Assembly: GCA_027625915.1 (NCBI GenBank)
Contig: JANTQA010000057.1
Coordinates: 6,386,001-6,450,000, forward strand
DNA from: Anaeramoeba flamelloides
Taxonomy: Eukaryota > Metamonada > Anaeramoebidae
Direction: 5' to 3'
DNA: 64,000 nt
Translations under genes and position numbers: made by a program
Shown here: positions 31,790-43,380 of the stretch, in pieces
Layout of the letters: each line of letters starts with the position of its first letter
How positions within the stretch are numbered: position 1 is the stretch's first letter
The notes under the pieces: generated by a model
What the model was told of the DNA's origin: nothing
Databases searched by the model: none
What the model saw: the letters and a program-made list of their open reading frames with translations, nothing else

Positions 31790-32850
31790 TCAAATTAGAA
31801 AAAGAAAAATTTTCAAAAAAATTTATGTTTGAAGAAATATCACTTTTAGTAATTTCTGATAATCTTTACGAACAATTAACGTTGTGCCTTTAATCTTATT
31901 TTAAAAATACAATAAAAATAAATCAAATATTGTATCCTTGAAGATCTAAAAAATTTGAACATTTATTTTATTCACAAATATTTATGAAATTTCTTGAAAT
32001 ATAAAAGACTTGTCAATATACTTTTTCAAATATCAAGAGTATAAACAAGGAACCATTTGTATTAAAATCAGTTATTTGATAATATCTATTATTTTTTTTT
32101 TTATTAGAATTATTAATTTCGGTTGTTTTATTTGTGGCAAAATCTTTACAAAATTGTGAAATAATTGTAAAGTCTATTTGAAACAGATAATCATTGGGTT
32201 GTTAATGGTTTACTGAAATAATTAAGATTGTGTTATTAATTATTGATAATAAATAATCAAATTAAAAAGTATTACTCTAAATTATAAGTTGAATAGTCCA
32301 GGTTTTAAAAAAGTTTTTTGAGAGAATTTTTTATGAGGTGGTTTGGTTTCTTTTCTCAGATATTTTTATTCAATTAAAAAAAAAATAATGATTTGGACTT
32401 GTTCTTGGAATCAAAAAAGTATATTTTTTACAAGTTTAAAATAATTATTTAATTTTTTTTTCGAGATTAAGTAGATTTTTTAAACTTAAATATTACAGAA
32501 CTTAGTGGTTTCATATTTAAAAGAGTGTATTTTTGCACACTTCCTTGACAGACAATAAGATTTCAATCTTCTTTCAAAGAAAATATTTTTTTTAAATAAT
32601 TCAGAAATATGTTGGATTTTGAACTATTCAAAAATGAGAAAAATGGATCAGACTTTTTAAAAACAATAATTCATTTCTGAAAATTGTATTAAAAGTAATT
32701 TCTGTCTTGTAGTTATTTTATTTCTACTTTATTTTTCAATTTCAAGATATGGTAAATTTTTTTTAATTAGTTAGCAAATTTACTTGTAGGTTTTTTTTTT
32801 TAGTTTACTATTCCCTTAACGTAGAGTGGATAAATTATTTTCATCTATTT
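31790..32850 (+). repeat. repeat family F, copy without family A insertion
   Basis: Aligns in order with 52110-53229. Shared blocks are TTAGTAATTTCTGA, TTTAATCTTATTTTAAAA, AACAAGGAA, ATCAGTTATTTGATAATATC, ATGTTGGATTTTGAACT and TTTTTAAAAACAATAATT. At 32162 it has a single TA where the other copy carries a family A element. No coding potential. Confidence 0.6.
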
Positions 32851-35259
32851 TTTTAATAGTAAAAACAGAATCTCATTTTCCAATGTTAAAATAGCAAAAA
32901 ATATCTCTTTTAATAGGTATCGCTAAATTAAATTGAAAAACTGATTTTTTATCTGTTTGTAGAATATTTTTTATCATTTTATTTTTTTCCATATTTATGT
33001 TTTTTTAAACATTCCCGGTTTTTTTTCTGCAAATTGTTTTTACATTTATTATTATTTTTAATACTTAATGTTGAATCAGAAATTAATCCATTATAACTTT
33101 TTACGATAAGATTATACACCAAAAATCGGTAATTTTTTTCAAAAGTCGGTAATTTTGAAAGGGGGAATATTCTAATCTTAATCAGTTTAATAACTGTCTT
33201 TTTTTAATTACATAAAATTATCATAATTTTGAAAAAATAATTTATAAAAGATGTAGAACAGTAATCCAATGTGTAGCTTTAGATAACTTTAATTTTTGGA
33301 TTTTATTTTTTCCTTGTTGTGATGTAGGGCAATTTTAAAGTGGGGAAATTAAAAAACAAATAGAATTTCATGAGTCTCGACTGTATAGACTAATTGCTTT
33401 TCAAAAATACTTGTTTAATTTTTAAGATTTCGTTATTTAGCTTACCACTCAAAAATCTACGAATTATTAAAACTGAAAAAAAAAAAAATTAACTTTAAAA
33501 TTAATATTATAGAGAGATTGATTAATTTTATTTATTTGATTTAGTTTATCACCAAAATAAGAAGTAATCCAAAAAATTTTACTTTTCAATTTATTATGTT
33601 GTAATTAATTCTTTTTCAAAAATAAAAGTTATGATCGATAAAAAAAAAATCATAAAACAATAAAATATATTATATAACGATGAAGAAAAATAAATTTATC
33701 TAATTCGATATATTAAATTACCTGTGTGTCTTGAGGATTGATATTTTCTCTTTGTTGATTAAATGATTCCACTGTTTTCTAAAAGTAAATCGATTTTTTT
33801 TATCGAATAAATATATGTCACTAAGATGCAATAATATAATTCTTGTAAAATAAATTTAAAAGTAGAAAGGACTAATTACTTAATCGTAGCCTAATTTGAA
33901 TTTGTTTCCACAACGAAAAGAAAAAATATATTTTATATATTCTTTGCCGAAGAAGTGTGGATTCCACTCTATGTGCCCTTTCACTTTATTTCTTTTTTAG
34001 AAATTTAAGAATATAATCATAGATTTTACGATTTCTAATTAATGAAAATAATTTCAAACTTTCACAATTTGGAATGATTTCATAATAATATAATTCGTTT
34101 AACTTATTTAGTGAAATGATTCTATCGTTCTCATATGATGAATATTATATAGATAGTAAGTTATCATATATTTCTAGTATTTCCTTCTGTTCATATTTTA
34201 AAGATATAGGAAAAAAATCAAAAAAAAAAATTTTGCTGGTGTTTTGACCAAAATTGCAACACAGCAAGATGTAAAAAGCAAATTAGAAAAAAATGAACTT
34301 ATTTATTTAAGAAAAGACAAGAAAAGATTCTAAAGAAAATAACTTTTTGGAAACCAAGATAGGTGATAATGTGAGTAAAAAAAAAAATAAGTTCAATATC
34401 CATTAACAAAAAAAAAAAAATTTAATCTTTTAATTGTCTTACTCTTTATGTGAAATAGAATATTTCTGATAAAAATAATTTCTGATCACCTTTTCCAAGT
34501 TTGAATTTTTTTAAAAAAATTTAATTTTTTAAAATGAATATATTTTCAATATTAAAAAATCTTGTTTTGGAATCAATAAAAATTATTATCCTAGAAAAAG
34601 AATATTTAAAAATACAAATAAGTTGTTTGAAAAATTGAATGAATATAGTTGGAAATAACCTTAAAAATATCAATAAGAGAAATTTTGCTTAAAAAGGGTT
34701 TTTTTTTTTTTTTACTGATAGTAATGTTTTAATATAACTTTAGTTTTTGCTATTAGTACTTGGTTAATACCCAATAAGGATTTTAAATTTATATAATTTC
34801 TTTACACATTAAGGCTTAAGTTTAATTGATTATATTTTACAATCTGAATTAGAGGAATTATTATATTACTATTCAATTGGGAGTTTTTCACTCAATAAAC
34901 AGTGTGATATTCAACTCCGTTTAAAAATATGCGGATATGATCTAATTTGGAATTGTTAAAAAATGAAAATTTGAACATATTGAATGTCTATAATTCTTGA
35001 ATTTTTTTTCAAAAATTTATTTTTTTTTTCTCAGTCTTTAAAGAGTTTAAAATTTTCAAAAGTTTTAAATCGAAAACCTGCTTTTTACTTTTTTGGTCTT
35101 TTAAAAAAATTAAGAATAGAACTCCTTTCTGGGCTTTAAACTTGTGTTCTCATCATTAAACCGAAATACACAAATTTCCATTATTTTCAGAGGCTTTTAA
35201 CCTAATTGTGTATTACATGTGTTCTAAAAAAAATAATTTTTTTATTTTGAAAATTTTAT
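32851..35259. other. long AT-rich stretch without recognised genes
   Basis: I found no gene, tRNA or repeat partner here. Poly-A/T runs are frequent. A string GATTCCACTCTATGTGCCC near 33960 and paired TCGGTAATTTT strings near 33127 and 33144 are the only non-monotonous spots. Confidence 0.35.
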
Positions 35260-35744
35260 ACTATATTTAAAATAAATCGTGTAAAAAAATTTTATGCGTG
35301 TTCCAAAATAAAAAGCGTGTTTTTTTGTTATGGGAGACCTATACATTAACCAATCAAATAAAATGATAATAAACACTAAAAAAATATGGCACTGATTTCT
35401 TAAAGTTCTATTATTTAAAAAGAAATTCTAAAAATGAAGGATCAAATTGCAAAAATTTATCTTTCAAAAAATGAAGTAAATTTTTAAGAAAATTTCTATA
35501 TATAAAAAAAACTAAAAAATTCCAAAAAATTGAGAAATCTTATTGAAATTTTTCAACTATTTACATAAATAATTTAATTTTTATTAAAAATAACCAGACC
35601 TTTACTTTCAAAATTGATTTAAACTTAGGTATACTATTTGGTAGTAGATTGGATGTTACCTTGGTACAAGAAGAAAAAAAAGCACGGATAATATTTTGAA
35701 ACACCGATTAAAGTCTTTGTGCACGCATTATTTTGATCACTGTA
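35260..35744 (+). mobile_element. family I element, copy 1
   Basis: Ends ATTATTTTGATCACTGTA, a Tc1-like terminus next to TA. The left side has ATGCGTGTTCCAAAATA, a shortened inverse of the right end. It aligns with the reverse of 44031-44460 (CTGATTTCTTAAAGTTCTAT, AAAAATGAAGGATCAAATT, TAGGTATACTATTTGG) and with 62690-62837. Confidence 0.65.
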
Positions 35745-35849
35745 AATAGGTAAATGGAAATTTTTTTGACTGTCTTCATCAGCTGTTTTTTTTTTTTTTA
35801 TTAAATACTTCTCAGTTTCTAAGCCTCAGATTCAATAATTAATATTTTG

Positions 35850-35965
35850 AAAAAAAAAATCATTTTTGAACCAACATTAAAATTAATACCAAGTAAAAGA
35901 TCTATCAGTCACTAACCAAAATAAAATTACTTTATACCAAATAGAAGATAATCTTTTTATCGCTT
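35850..35965 (+). repeat. family E arm fragment
   Basis: TTGAACCAACATTAAAATTA and AATACCAAGTAAAAGATCTATCAG follow the right arm of 44803-45364. Degenerate and truncated. Confidence 0.5.
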
Positions 35966-36119
35966 GTTATGGGAGTCTCCATTATATAAAGAAAATAGAA
36001 TAATTTGGATTAAGGGTAGAGTCATTTACCGTGAAAAGGCACCATACTCAAGGGGTGACCTGAGACCAAAATGGGGATTGTGAAATAGGCCTTCTTTTAG
36101 TTGACAAAATTCAAATAAC

Positions 36120-36640
36120 AAAAAAAAAAATTATAGAGGATCTCTTTGACAAAAAATTCAACGAAGAAAAAGAGTTCTCGATTTCAAAAAATCAAAATTT
36201 AAAAAAAAAATTCATCTTTTCTCATTTTCTTTTTCAAAAGAGGTTAAATTTCTTTAATTTAAAACAAATTGCTTTCTTGTATTTCGCAATCAATTTTATT
36301 CGATTTAGTCTGATTTGTGGTTATTTTAAAACCCTCTCCATTTGACCAAGTAAGGATTAGGTAATAGTCTTTCAATAAAAATAACTCATTTGAAAAATGA
36401 AAAAATTGAAAAAAAAAGTCACTAAGATCTCAAAAAGCGCCAAAGAGCGACACTTCAATACTGACATAGTTGTTTTCAGAATTGTAATTCACAACCATTC
36501 TAATTGGAAATTGAGTGTCGCTATTTGGCGCTTTTTTCTAAAAATGTCCTCATTTTTGGTTGTTGATTTTTGGAGATCGATCGTACATCATAGGTTGGTT
36601 GGTTTTTGATTGGTGTTAGGTCCCTAATAAAATTACTAAA
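36120..36640 (+). mobile_element. family J element with internal hairpin, copy 1
   Basis: Aligns with 47555-48065 over about 500 bp (GGAAATTGAGTGTCGCT versus GGAAATTGAGTGTCTCT; TTTTTGGTTGTTGATTTT; GGAGATCGATC). Inside, AAAAAGCGCCAAAGAGCGAC (36432-36451) pairs with GTCGCTATTTGGCGCTTTTTT (36517-36537), an imperfect stem of about 20 bp with a 65-base loop. The 70-codon frame here is part of the repeat. Confidence 0.7.
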
Positions 36641-37163
36641 AAGTTTTTTTCCATTTCAGAATAAAAAATTTCACCGTAATGACTCAACCCTTAAAGAATA
36701 ATTCAACATCATAAAATCAATTGGAATAATTTCTTTTCTAATATAACATATAATTCAATACCAAATATTATAATTAACTGTTGGGAACAAATTCTAGAGT
36801 CTTTTTTATTAAGAGCCATTTCTGGAAATGAAAAGTAAGTTCAATTGTCAAAGAAAAAATAAATGACAACTGTTTTTGGCAAAATAAAAAGTTCAAAATT
36901 TTCATTCGAATTTCCTTATTAATCACAATAACTACAAGAAACAAAATAAATCACCAAAGCCCCTATTCACAAGAGGGAAATTCATAATCTTAGATTGTTT
37001 ACACAATTAAAATTTTGAAGTGTTACCTGATTTATGCAATCTTTTTTGTGGAAAGCTGAATGAAAATTTTGTTACATTTATTTGGCAACAAACAATAGTT
37101 AATTTGATAATTTTGGTAGGCTGACTGAAAATTTTGATCTTTTTATTTTACAATAAATCGAAT
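36641..37163. repeat. spacer with a diverged repeat
   Basis: The part 36820-37160 resembles 17760-18060, including GGAAAGCTGAATGAAAAT. Otherwise AT-rich and featureless. Confidence 0.35.
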
Positions 37164-37579
37164 GGGAAAAAAAGTAAAACGGGGAAAAAAAGATTCAAAC
37201 ACGATTTTTAATTGGGAACATTAATAGAACCTGAAATTAAAAAGTAAAGTAAATAAAAAGAAGAAACCAATTAACTTCAAATAATAATACATTATATTAT
37301 TTTCAATCAACCCACAAAAACAATTGAAAATTAGTTAATAAATTGAAATTGTTCAAGTGGTTTTTGAGATCCCAAAAATAGTCAATTTTTTGAACAAATT
37401 TTTAATTATTGAGTAATAAAAGAAAAACCCATACCAAAAGATAGTATTAAAAATACCTTTATTGTACTGAATACATCATTTTGTCTTTATTTCATTTATT
37501 TATTCTTTTTTTAATTGATCTTACTTTGAATTTTCAGTTAGGTTCCCAATTAAAAATCTTGTTTACTTTTTTTCCACAA
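37164..37579. mobile_element. family H element, copy 1
   Basis: About 415 bp with inverted ends of roughly 60 bp. GGGAAAAAAAGTAAAAC and GATTTTTAATTGGGAAC at the left are inverted at the right as GTTCCCAATTAAAAATC and GTTTACTTTTTTTCC. It aligns end to end with 63022-63438. The interior shares ACCAATTAACTTCAAATAAT and CATTTTGTCTTTATTT. Confidence 0.75.
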
Positions 37580-37619
37580 TGGGAATAATAATAATAATTT
37601 TATGATTGTATTTGGTTTT

Positions 37620-37760
37620 TTTTACAAATTATAAACGAAAAAAACTCTATTTGATGAAAACAATTTTCCTATTTGATCCTTTATTTTTAGAATTTCCTTT
37701 TTGATACTAGAACTTGAAGAAATCAATACCAGATCTAATTAGGGATTAGTTCTAGTGTCT
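37620..37760 (-). repeat. family I fragment
   Basis: TTTGATCCTTTATTTTTAGA and GAAGAAATCAATACCAGAT match the minus-strand copy near 44310-44375. Confidence 0.45.
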
Positions 37761-37888
37761 TTTGTCTTTTAAGGTGTAAACTATCAAGAAAATAAAAAAA
37801 CACAACTTTTCCTATTGGAACAAACATTTTTCAGGTACAAATAAGTTATTTTAACATCATTAACTCAATTTCACATAACAATTTTATA

Positions 37889-38122
37889 ATGATATTTAAG
37901 TCAGGAGGCTTTCAGATGATTGTACTTTCTATTGTATCACATTTTCTTAATCCACAATTCCAAGGTAAGTTATAATCACTTTAATTATCAAAATTTTTTC
38001 CCTTTTTATGATGATTGAATTTTAAATGAGAAAAATTTTCAATTTTGTTTTTTTTTATTACAGGGTCACAAATTACAATCCACTTCTTTGGGAACTGTAT
38101 TGTGAAAAAAACTACTAGATGA
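37889..38122 (+). CDS. candidate two-exon mini-gene (45 residues)
   Basis: The exon 37889-37964 encodes MIFKSGGFQMIVLSIVSHF and six more residues, then a textbook donor AAG|GTAAGT at 37965. The acceptor TTTTTTATTACAG ends at 38063. Joining is in frame (phase 1), and exon 38064-38122 continues with GSQITIHFFGNCIVKKTTR to a TGA. The 99-bp intron has proper signals at both ends, which is why I list it. The product is very short and unlike any family I know, and there is no upstream promoter evidence. It could be a decayed gene, a part of a larger gene, or chance. Confidence 0.3.
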
Positions 38123-38851
38123 AAAAAGTGGAAATTGCAATACCAATATTAGTTCAATAATAGTATGTTTTTCCTTTGCTTAGATACTTTCACTTTTTGG
38201 TTATCCATAAAAGTGTCATCAAACTTTACAGTACATTTGATGTTTTCAATGGTAACATATTGCATTTAATTCACAACCGGATATGTTTGCTTGATTTTGA
38301 GAAAATTATTTTTAATTGTTCAATTTTCGTTTCTCTAGAAAACACTTCCTTTCTTTTTTAAAGGAACACAAAATGATCTCAATTTATGTTATAGATTTTC
38401 AACCTTACCCTCCCTTGTACCTATTTGATAGAATAGAAGCACTGTTAAAGAAAAAACACATATTTCTATTCAAAAACTGAGAAAATTTTGAAATTATTGT
38501 CAAAATTAGTATATTTTACAAAGTATAACTTTTAGAGACTCTAAATTGTAAATGTATAAACCTTTAGCATTATTCAGTGATACTTTTAAGGTCTTTGTTA
38601 CTGTTTCAATTCAATTATTCAACTTTATATTTAAATAAATTCCTAAATAATTATTCATGTTTGTCAAATTAAACTTACTTAATCGATATTTCTTCTTTGA
38701 CTTTTGAAATAGCCAAAATTGCCAGTTCTATATGCGAGTGTTTTTTTCGTCAGCAATTTACCAGTTTGTCATGAAACAAAAAAACCCCAAACAAAAAACC
38801 ATTTTTTTCTCCTTTTTTCTTTCTTTTAAGATAAATAAATAATAATTCAAA
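38123..38851. other. upstream region of adenosine kinase
   Basis: AT-rich. The last 60 bp before the ATG are C/T-rich then A-rich (TTTCTTTCTTTTAAG), a plausible leader. A 61-codon frame at 38176-38361 has no motif. Confidence 0.35.
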
Positions 38852-39940
38852 ATGGAAAACCTTATCATGGGAATGGGAAATCCTTTATTGGATATTTCTG
38901 CACAAGTACCAGAAGAAATCCTGACCAAATATGGAATTAAGGCAGGGAACGCTATTTTAGCCGAAGAAAAGCATATGCCCCTCTACCAAGAATTGGTTGA
39001 AAATTATGAAGTTGAATATATTGCAGGAGGAGCCACACAAAATTCCATTCGTGTCTCACAATGGATGCTGCAACACGAGGGAGCCACTTGGTACACTGGA
39101 GCTGTTGGAAACGACAAGTTTGGGAAGCAACTGGAAAACTCTGCCAAGTCTGATGGCGTCAAGCCTTTGTACTATAAGGTTGAAGATCACGAAACAGGAT
39201 CATGTGCAGCATGTATTTACCAGGGAGAAAGGTCTCTTGTTGCAAATTTAGGTGCAGCCAACCATTTCAAGATCAACCATTTGGAGACCGAGCTCTTACA
39301 AAAGCATATTGAAGCAACCAAGGTCTTTTACATCTCGAGCTTCTTTTTAACTGTAAGCCCAGAGTCCACAATGCTCATTGCGGAACATTGCCTCAAGAAC
39401 AACAAATACTTTTGTATGAACATCTCTGCAACCTTCTTAACAAAGGATCCCTTCTTCCCACATATGAAGAAGCTGATTCCATACTGGGACTGTATTGTTG
39501 GTAACGAAACAGAAGCCGTGGCACTCGGCGAAGCAATGGGATGGATCGATTCAAACCTTGAAGACGAGAAAGCTAAAATTTCCAAAATTCCAGAAGTCAT
39601 GGAAAAGCTTGGTAATTGGGACAAATTAAACACAAACAGAACAAGAACAGTCATTGTTACACAGGGCGCCAAAAATACTCTTGTTTATAACAAAGATGAA
39701 AATGATGGCAAAGTCTGGTCTTTCCCAGTCACGAAATGCCCAAAAGAAGAATTTGTAGACTCAAACGGTGCAGGGGATTCCTTTGTTGGTGGCTATCTCT
39801 CACAACTTGCCCTATACGTGAAAGACGATAGAAAAATTAATATCCCAAAATGTATTGATGCTGGCGGATTTGCTGCAGGATACATCATTAGAAGAAATGG
39901 TTGTACATTAGGCGAAAGACCTACCTATCAATTTGATTAA
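38852..39940 (+). CDS. ADK: adenosine kinase (PfkB/ribokinase superfamily)
   Basis: An intronless gene of 362 residues, close to human adenosine kinase in length. It phosphorylates adenosine to AMP with ATP in purine salvage, probably in the cytosol. Visible family marks are GNPLLD near the N-terminus (substrate side), the GGATQNSIR motif, WYTGAVGNDKFG, and the C-terminal signature VDSNGAGDSFVGGYL, in which D309 is the expected catalytic base and GAG forms the anion hole. ETEAVAL is the usual N-x-x-E region. The start is the first ATG of the frame, and MENLIMGMGNPLLD begins exactly where the family begins. It is much less AT-biased than its flanks. Parasitic and anaerobic protists often depend on purine salvage, which would fit (inference). 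Confidence 0.96.
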   Translation: MENLIMGMGNPLLDISAQVPEEILTKYGIKAGNAILAEEKHMPLYQELVENYEVEYIAGGATQNSIRVSQWMLQHEGATWYTGAVGNDKFGKQLENSAKSDGVKPLYYKVEDHETGSCAACIYQGERSLVANLGAANHFKINHLETELLQKHIEATKVFYISSFFLTVSPESTMLIAEHCLKNNKYFCMNISATFLTKDPFFPHMKKLIPYWDCIVGNETEAVALGEAMGWIDSNLEDEKAKISKIPEVMEKLGNWDKLNTNRTRTVIVTQGAKNTLVYNKDENDGKVWSFPVTKCPKEEFVDSNGAGDSFVGGYLSQLALYVKDDRKINIPKCIDAGGFAAGYIIRRNGCTLGERPTYQFD

Positions 39941-40334
39941 TTCGCTTAATTCCCCCATTTGAATTATTTATTTTTTTTTTATAGCTAACATTTTATGTTT
40001 CTCTTCATAGACTTAAAACTACAAAAACAAACTAAATACACTTTGACTTTAATTAAGAGATCACTGAAGTCCTATAGAAATAATTTTTTTTTTGTTCTTT
40101 TTCTTCTAATTAGTAAATGACTACTTTTCATTTAATAGAGTAGTATTTTTTAAAAATAAAAGGAAATCTTTTATTAAAGATCTTCAAAATTTTTTTTTTG
40201 TAATTTGTATTTTAGTTTATGAAGTGGATGAGTTCACTAATTTAAACAATTTATTAATTTGTGTCTTTTTTTTTAATTTACAAAATTTGCATGTTTCCAA
40301 AATGAAACAAAAAAAAAGTAACATAAACTCCATT
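39941..40334. other. 3' flank of adenosine kinase
   Basis: AT-rich; nothing else is recognised. Confidence 0.3.
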
Positions 40335-40823
40335 TCACTCAAAGTACCCAGCCAAAAATGAAAAATTCACTTTTTTTTTAGGAGTCAGCAAACATAAGAT
40401 TGTTTCGAAATAAGAGAAATAATAAACTTTAGATGAAAGTTGAGATTCATAAAAGAAATATCTAAACTAACCTAACCTAACAAAAAAACCAAATGTTCTA
40501 AAAATTTTTTTGGGGACCTTAAATTGGAATATATTGTAAAATAGTTATTAATTTCTTTAGAAAATTAAAATTGTTAACATTAAGATTATTTTAATAGTAA
40601 ATGTATTAAATTTTAAAAGAAATACCTAAACAAACATGTAATTTCAAAAAAAAAAAAAAAAATGTTAAAAAAATTTTTAGACCTCTTTCATTGGAACATC
40701 TCAGGCAAAATGTCTCAATTTCTTTAGAAAATTAAAATTATTGATAATTAGATTTTTTAATTATAATTTTAATGAATTTTTAAAGTGGTTACAACACTCA
40801 CTTTTCATAATGTTAGTTTGGAG

Positions 40824-40868
<45 letters not shown>

Positions 40869-41266
40869 TACTTTTTGAAAGTAAGAAAATAAATACAGTC
40901 ATTTCTACTTTTAAGGCACAAACTTGCTACGGAATTTAAAGCACAAAAAAAATCTCAAATTAAGGCACAAATTTTGGAATTTTTTTTTTTACAATTTATT
41001 TTACTAGACCATGAATTTTGTTCCTTAATTTGAGATTTTTTTTGTGCCTTAAATTCAGTAGCAAGTTTGTGCATTAAAAGTGGAACTGACTGTAGAAAAA
41101 GAAAAAAAAAAAAAAAATACAAGAAGTAAAGAACAAAAAAAAATATTTTACAAAAGGAGAAAAAATGATCAAATTTTAAAATTGAAAAATTTATTTTGAG
41201 AATGATAATGGAAACAATCATAGAATTTACCCGATTTCTTCAATAAAACTGGGGCCAATTGACTGA
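40335..41266 (-). mobile_element. family K element, minus copy with nested MITE
   Basis: The reverse of family K: starts CTCAAAGTACCCAGCC and ends CTGGGGCCAATTGACTG. The block near 40510-40640 is repeated in related form at 40660-40790. It carries a (TA)n tract (40831-40865) and a family A element (40894-41094) that are absent from the copy at 49706-50250. Confidence 0.65.
40894..41094. mobile_element. family A palindromic MITE, copy 4
   Basis: 201 bp with TA at both ends (TACAGTCATTTCTAC...GTGGAACTGACTGTA). Inserted into family K; the matching spot near 50058 in the other minus-strand copy is uninterrupted. An 88-codon minus frame running through it is not a gene. Confidence 0.88.
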
Positions 41267-42275
41267 GAAAGATTTTATTATTTTTATCAACAATTTAGTT
41301 AGTTCTTGAAAATGGGTTAAATATATTTTTCATTTTAAGTAGGGAAGTCTTGATATTGAATGAAAATATTTGATTTTATTACTATTATTTTGATTAAAAA
41401 TTAAGTTAATTCTTGAAGATGGTTAAACATATTTTTAGTTTTTATGTTCGAAAATCTTGATTTTGTAAAAAAAAATTTATTTTGTTATTATTGTTCATTA
41501 TTTAATTTTCAAGTCAAATCTCAGCCAATATAAATAATCGAGGTATAGGTGATTAAATAAATGAAATTTTGATAGAAATTAAATTAAAGTTTATCAAATT
41601 AATTTCAGATCTATGATGTCAAAAATTTTTATTCTCTCAAGTTTGAAAAAAGTTTTTTTCTGATTTTTAAAAAATGCCAAAAAAATAGCAAATAATTTTT
41701 GAATTGTAAAAAAAATTTGTAACAAATAACATTTGATGTACTTCACTATAATCATTATAATAATTTAAATCATCTTTGTCAGAAAAAAAAACGATTTTGG
41801 ATTTTGAGATTAAAATTACTAAATTTCCAATATCTTCCTGAAAAGTTTATATTGAATCTTTGAATTTACTTTTCCAAAAAATTTTCATTCATTTAATTTT
41901 AATATCCATCAATTTCTATTAAAATTAATTATTAAAACCACCCTACTAAAAAAATATCAATCTTTTTGAATAAGTTGAATAACTTTTTTTTATATATTTC
42001 AAAAAAAAAACTTCCCAAAAATTGAAAGAAAAAATTTATATTTATATATCTTGGGCAATATGGACTTTCTATTGAAGTAATAATATCCAGTGGCCATAAT
42101 TGGGATAAAAAAAATTTAAAATATAATAAATAAATTGAATTTAATAATTTTTGTTTTCAAAATAAATAAATAAAAAATTGATCAAACTGAAAGAATTATC
42201 TTTCCTTGTTTTATAATTATATATATGACAATTCACTTTAACAAAATCTGTCGTACAAAATATCATCAAGTAACA
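41267..42275. other. AT-rich spacer
   Basis: No gene or repeat partner is recognised. GTTAGTTCTTGAAAATGGGTTAAA-like strings recur near 41298 and 41405, a weak local duplication. Confidence 0.3.
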
Positions 42276-42478
42276 TACAAACAGTTCCAATTTAAAGACA
42301 AAAACCTTTTCAAAAATTTAATTAATAAAAAAAATCCCAAATTAAGCACAATTTTAAATTCTAGTAAAATAATTTGTGTAAAAAAAAAAAAAATCCAAAA
42401 AATCTACTTTAATTTGAGATTATTTTTCTGTCTTAAATTTCCTTTCTAGTTCATGACTTAAAAGTGAAAATGGATTTA
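42276..42478. mobile_element. family A palindromic MITE, copy 5 (degenerate)
   Basis: Recognisable from TACAAACAGTTCCAATTTAA to CTTAAAAGTGAAAATGGA and TTA. Motifs are eroded (TTAAAGACA, TTAAGCACA). One of the oldest copies. The 74-codon plus frame here is part of it. Confidence 0.65.
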
Positions 42479-43049
42479 TTGAAAAAAAAAATAACCTATT
42501 TCTGTCCAAGTTTAAATCCTTAATTTTAACATTATAGAAATCTAAATAATGGGTAAATTAAAAAATTTCAACACAGTTAAAACATTAAAAAAACACATTA
42601 AAATAATACAATTTCATTCAAATTGGAATTAATTTAGATTATTAATATATATGTATATGATAATTATTTTTAGATAATTTATTAGTTTTTGATTTTAATT
42701 TTATTTTATGAATTATGAAATCCTGTTTCCTTTGATTGGTGTTTTTTTTTCGAACATTTGATATTAGTTAAAAAGTTGGGCTCTTCAAAATAGAAAAATT
42801 CAAAAAAAAAATAATTGATGGGATCTAATTTTTTATTAACCAATGATTTTTAATACAATTTTAACAAAATTATCGATACTTTTTTTGTTAAGTGTATTTC
42901 CAAAATTTTCAATTTAATCTTTCTTTATTAGTATTGATAATGATTTATTTTTTATTTTGTTTGTAGAATTGCAATTAATAGATCATTTTTAACATTTCAG
43001 TTATTTAATCGTTCTAATGTATTATTTCTTCACAAATTGATTTTATATA
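42479..43049. other. AT-rich spacer
   Basis: Nothing recognised. Confidence 0.3.
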
Positions 43050-43220
43050 TACAGTCAGTTTCACTTTTAAGGCACAAAAAAATCTCAAATTAAGGCACAA
43101 AATTTGGAATTTTATTTTTTACAATTTATTTTTACTAGAATTTGAATTTTGTACCTTAATTTGGGATTTTTATTGTGCCTTAAATTTCGTTGAAAGTTTG
43201 TGCCTTAAAAGTGGAACTGA

Positions 43221-43225
<5 letters not shown>
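43050..43225. mobile_element. family A palindromic MITE, copy 6 (one motif unit lost)
   Basis: 176 bp, exactly 24 bp shorter than the 200-bp norm. The left arm has two TTAAGGCACAA motifs instead of three, while the right arm keeps three. The TA-flanked ends are intact, and a (TA)n tract follows (43225-43250). Confidence 0.85.

Positions 43226-43250
<25 letters not shown>
43226..43250. repeat. (TA)n microsatellite
   Basis: About 13 TA units continuing from the TA target of family A copy 6. Confidence 0.85.
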
Positions 43251-43256
<6 letters not shown>

Positions 43257-43380
43257 GTTTGGGTGTTAAAATTTTTAGAGGTGCACTTAACAAAAAAAGT
43301 ATGGATAAAATTTATATTGTTTAATTCTGTCAGGAAGTTAGTATATTACTTTCATTTTATAATTAAGATGAATTTTATAA

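Noticed and set aside
36397-36609. 70-codon plus frame
   Set aside because: Part of the family J repeat and broken in its second copy.
42225-42449. 74-codon plus frame
   Set aside because: Runs into a degenerate family A element.
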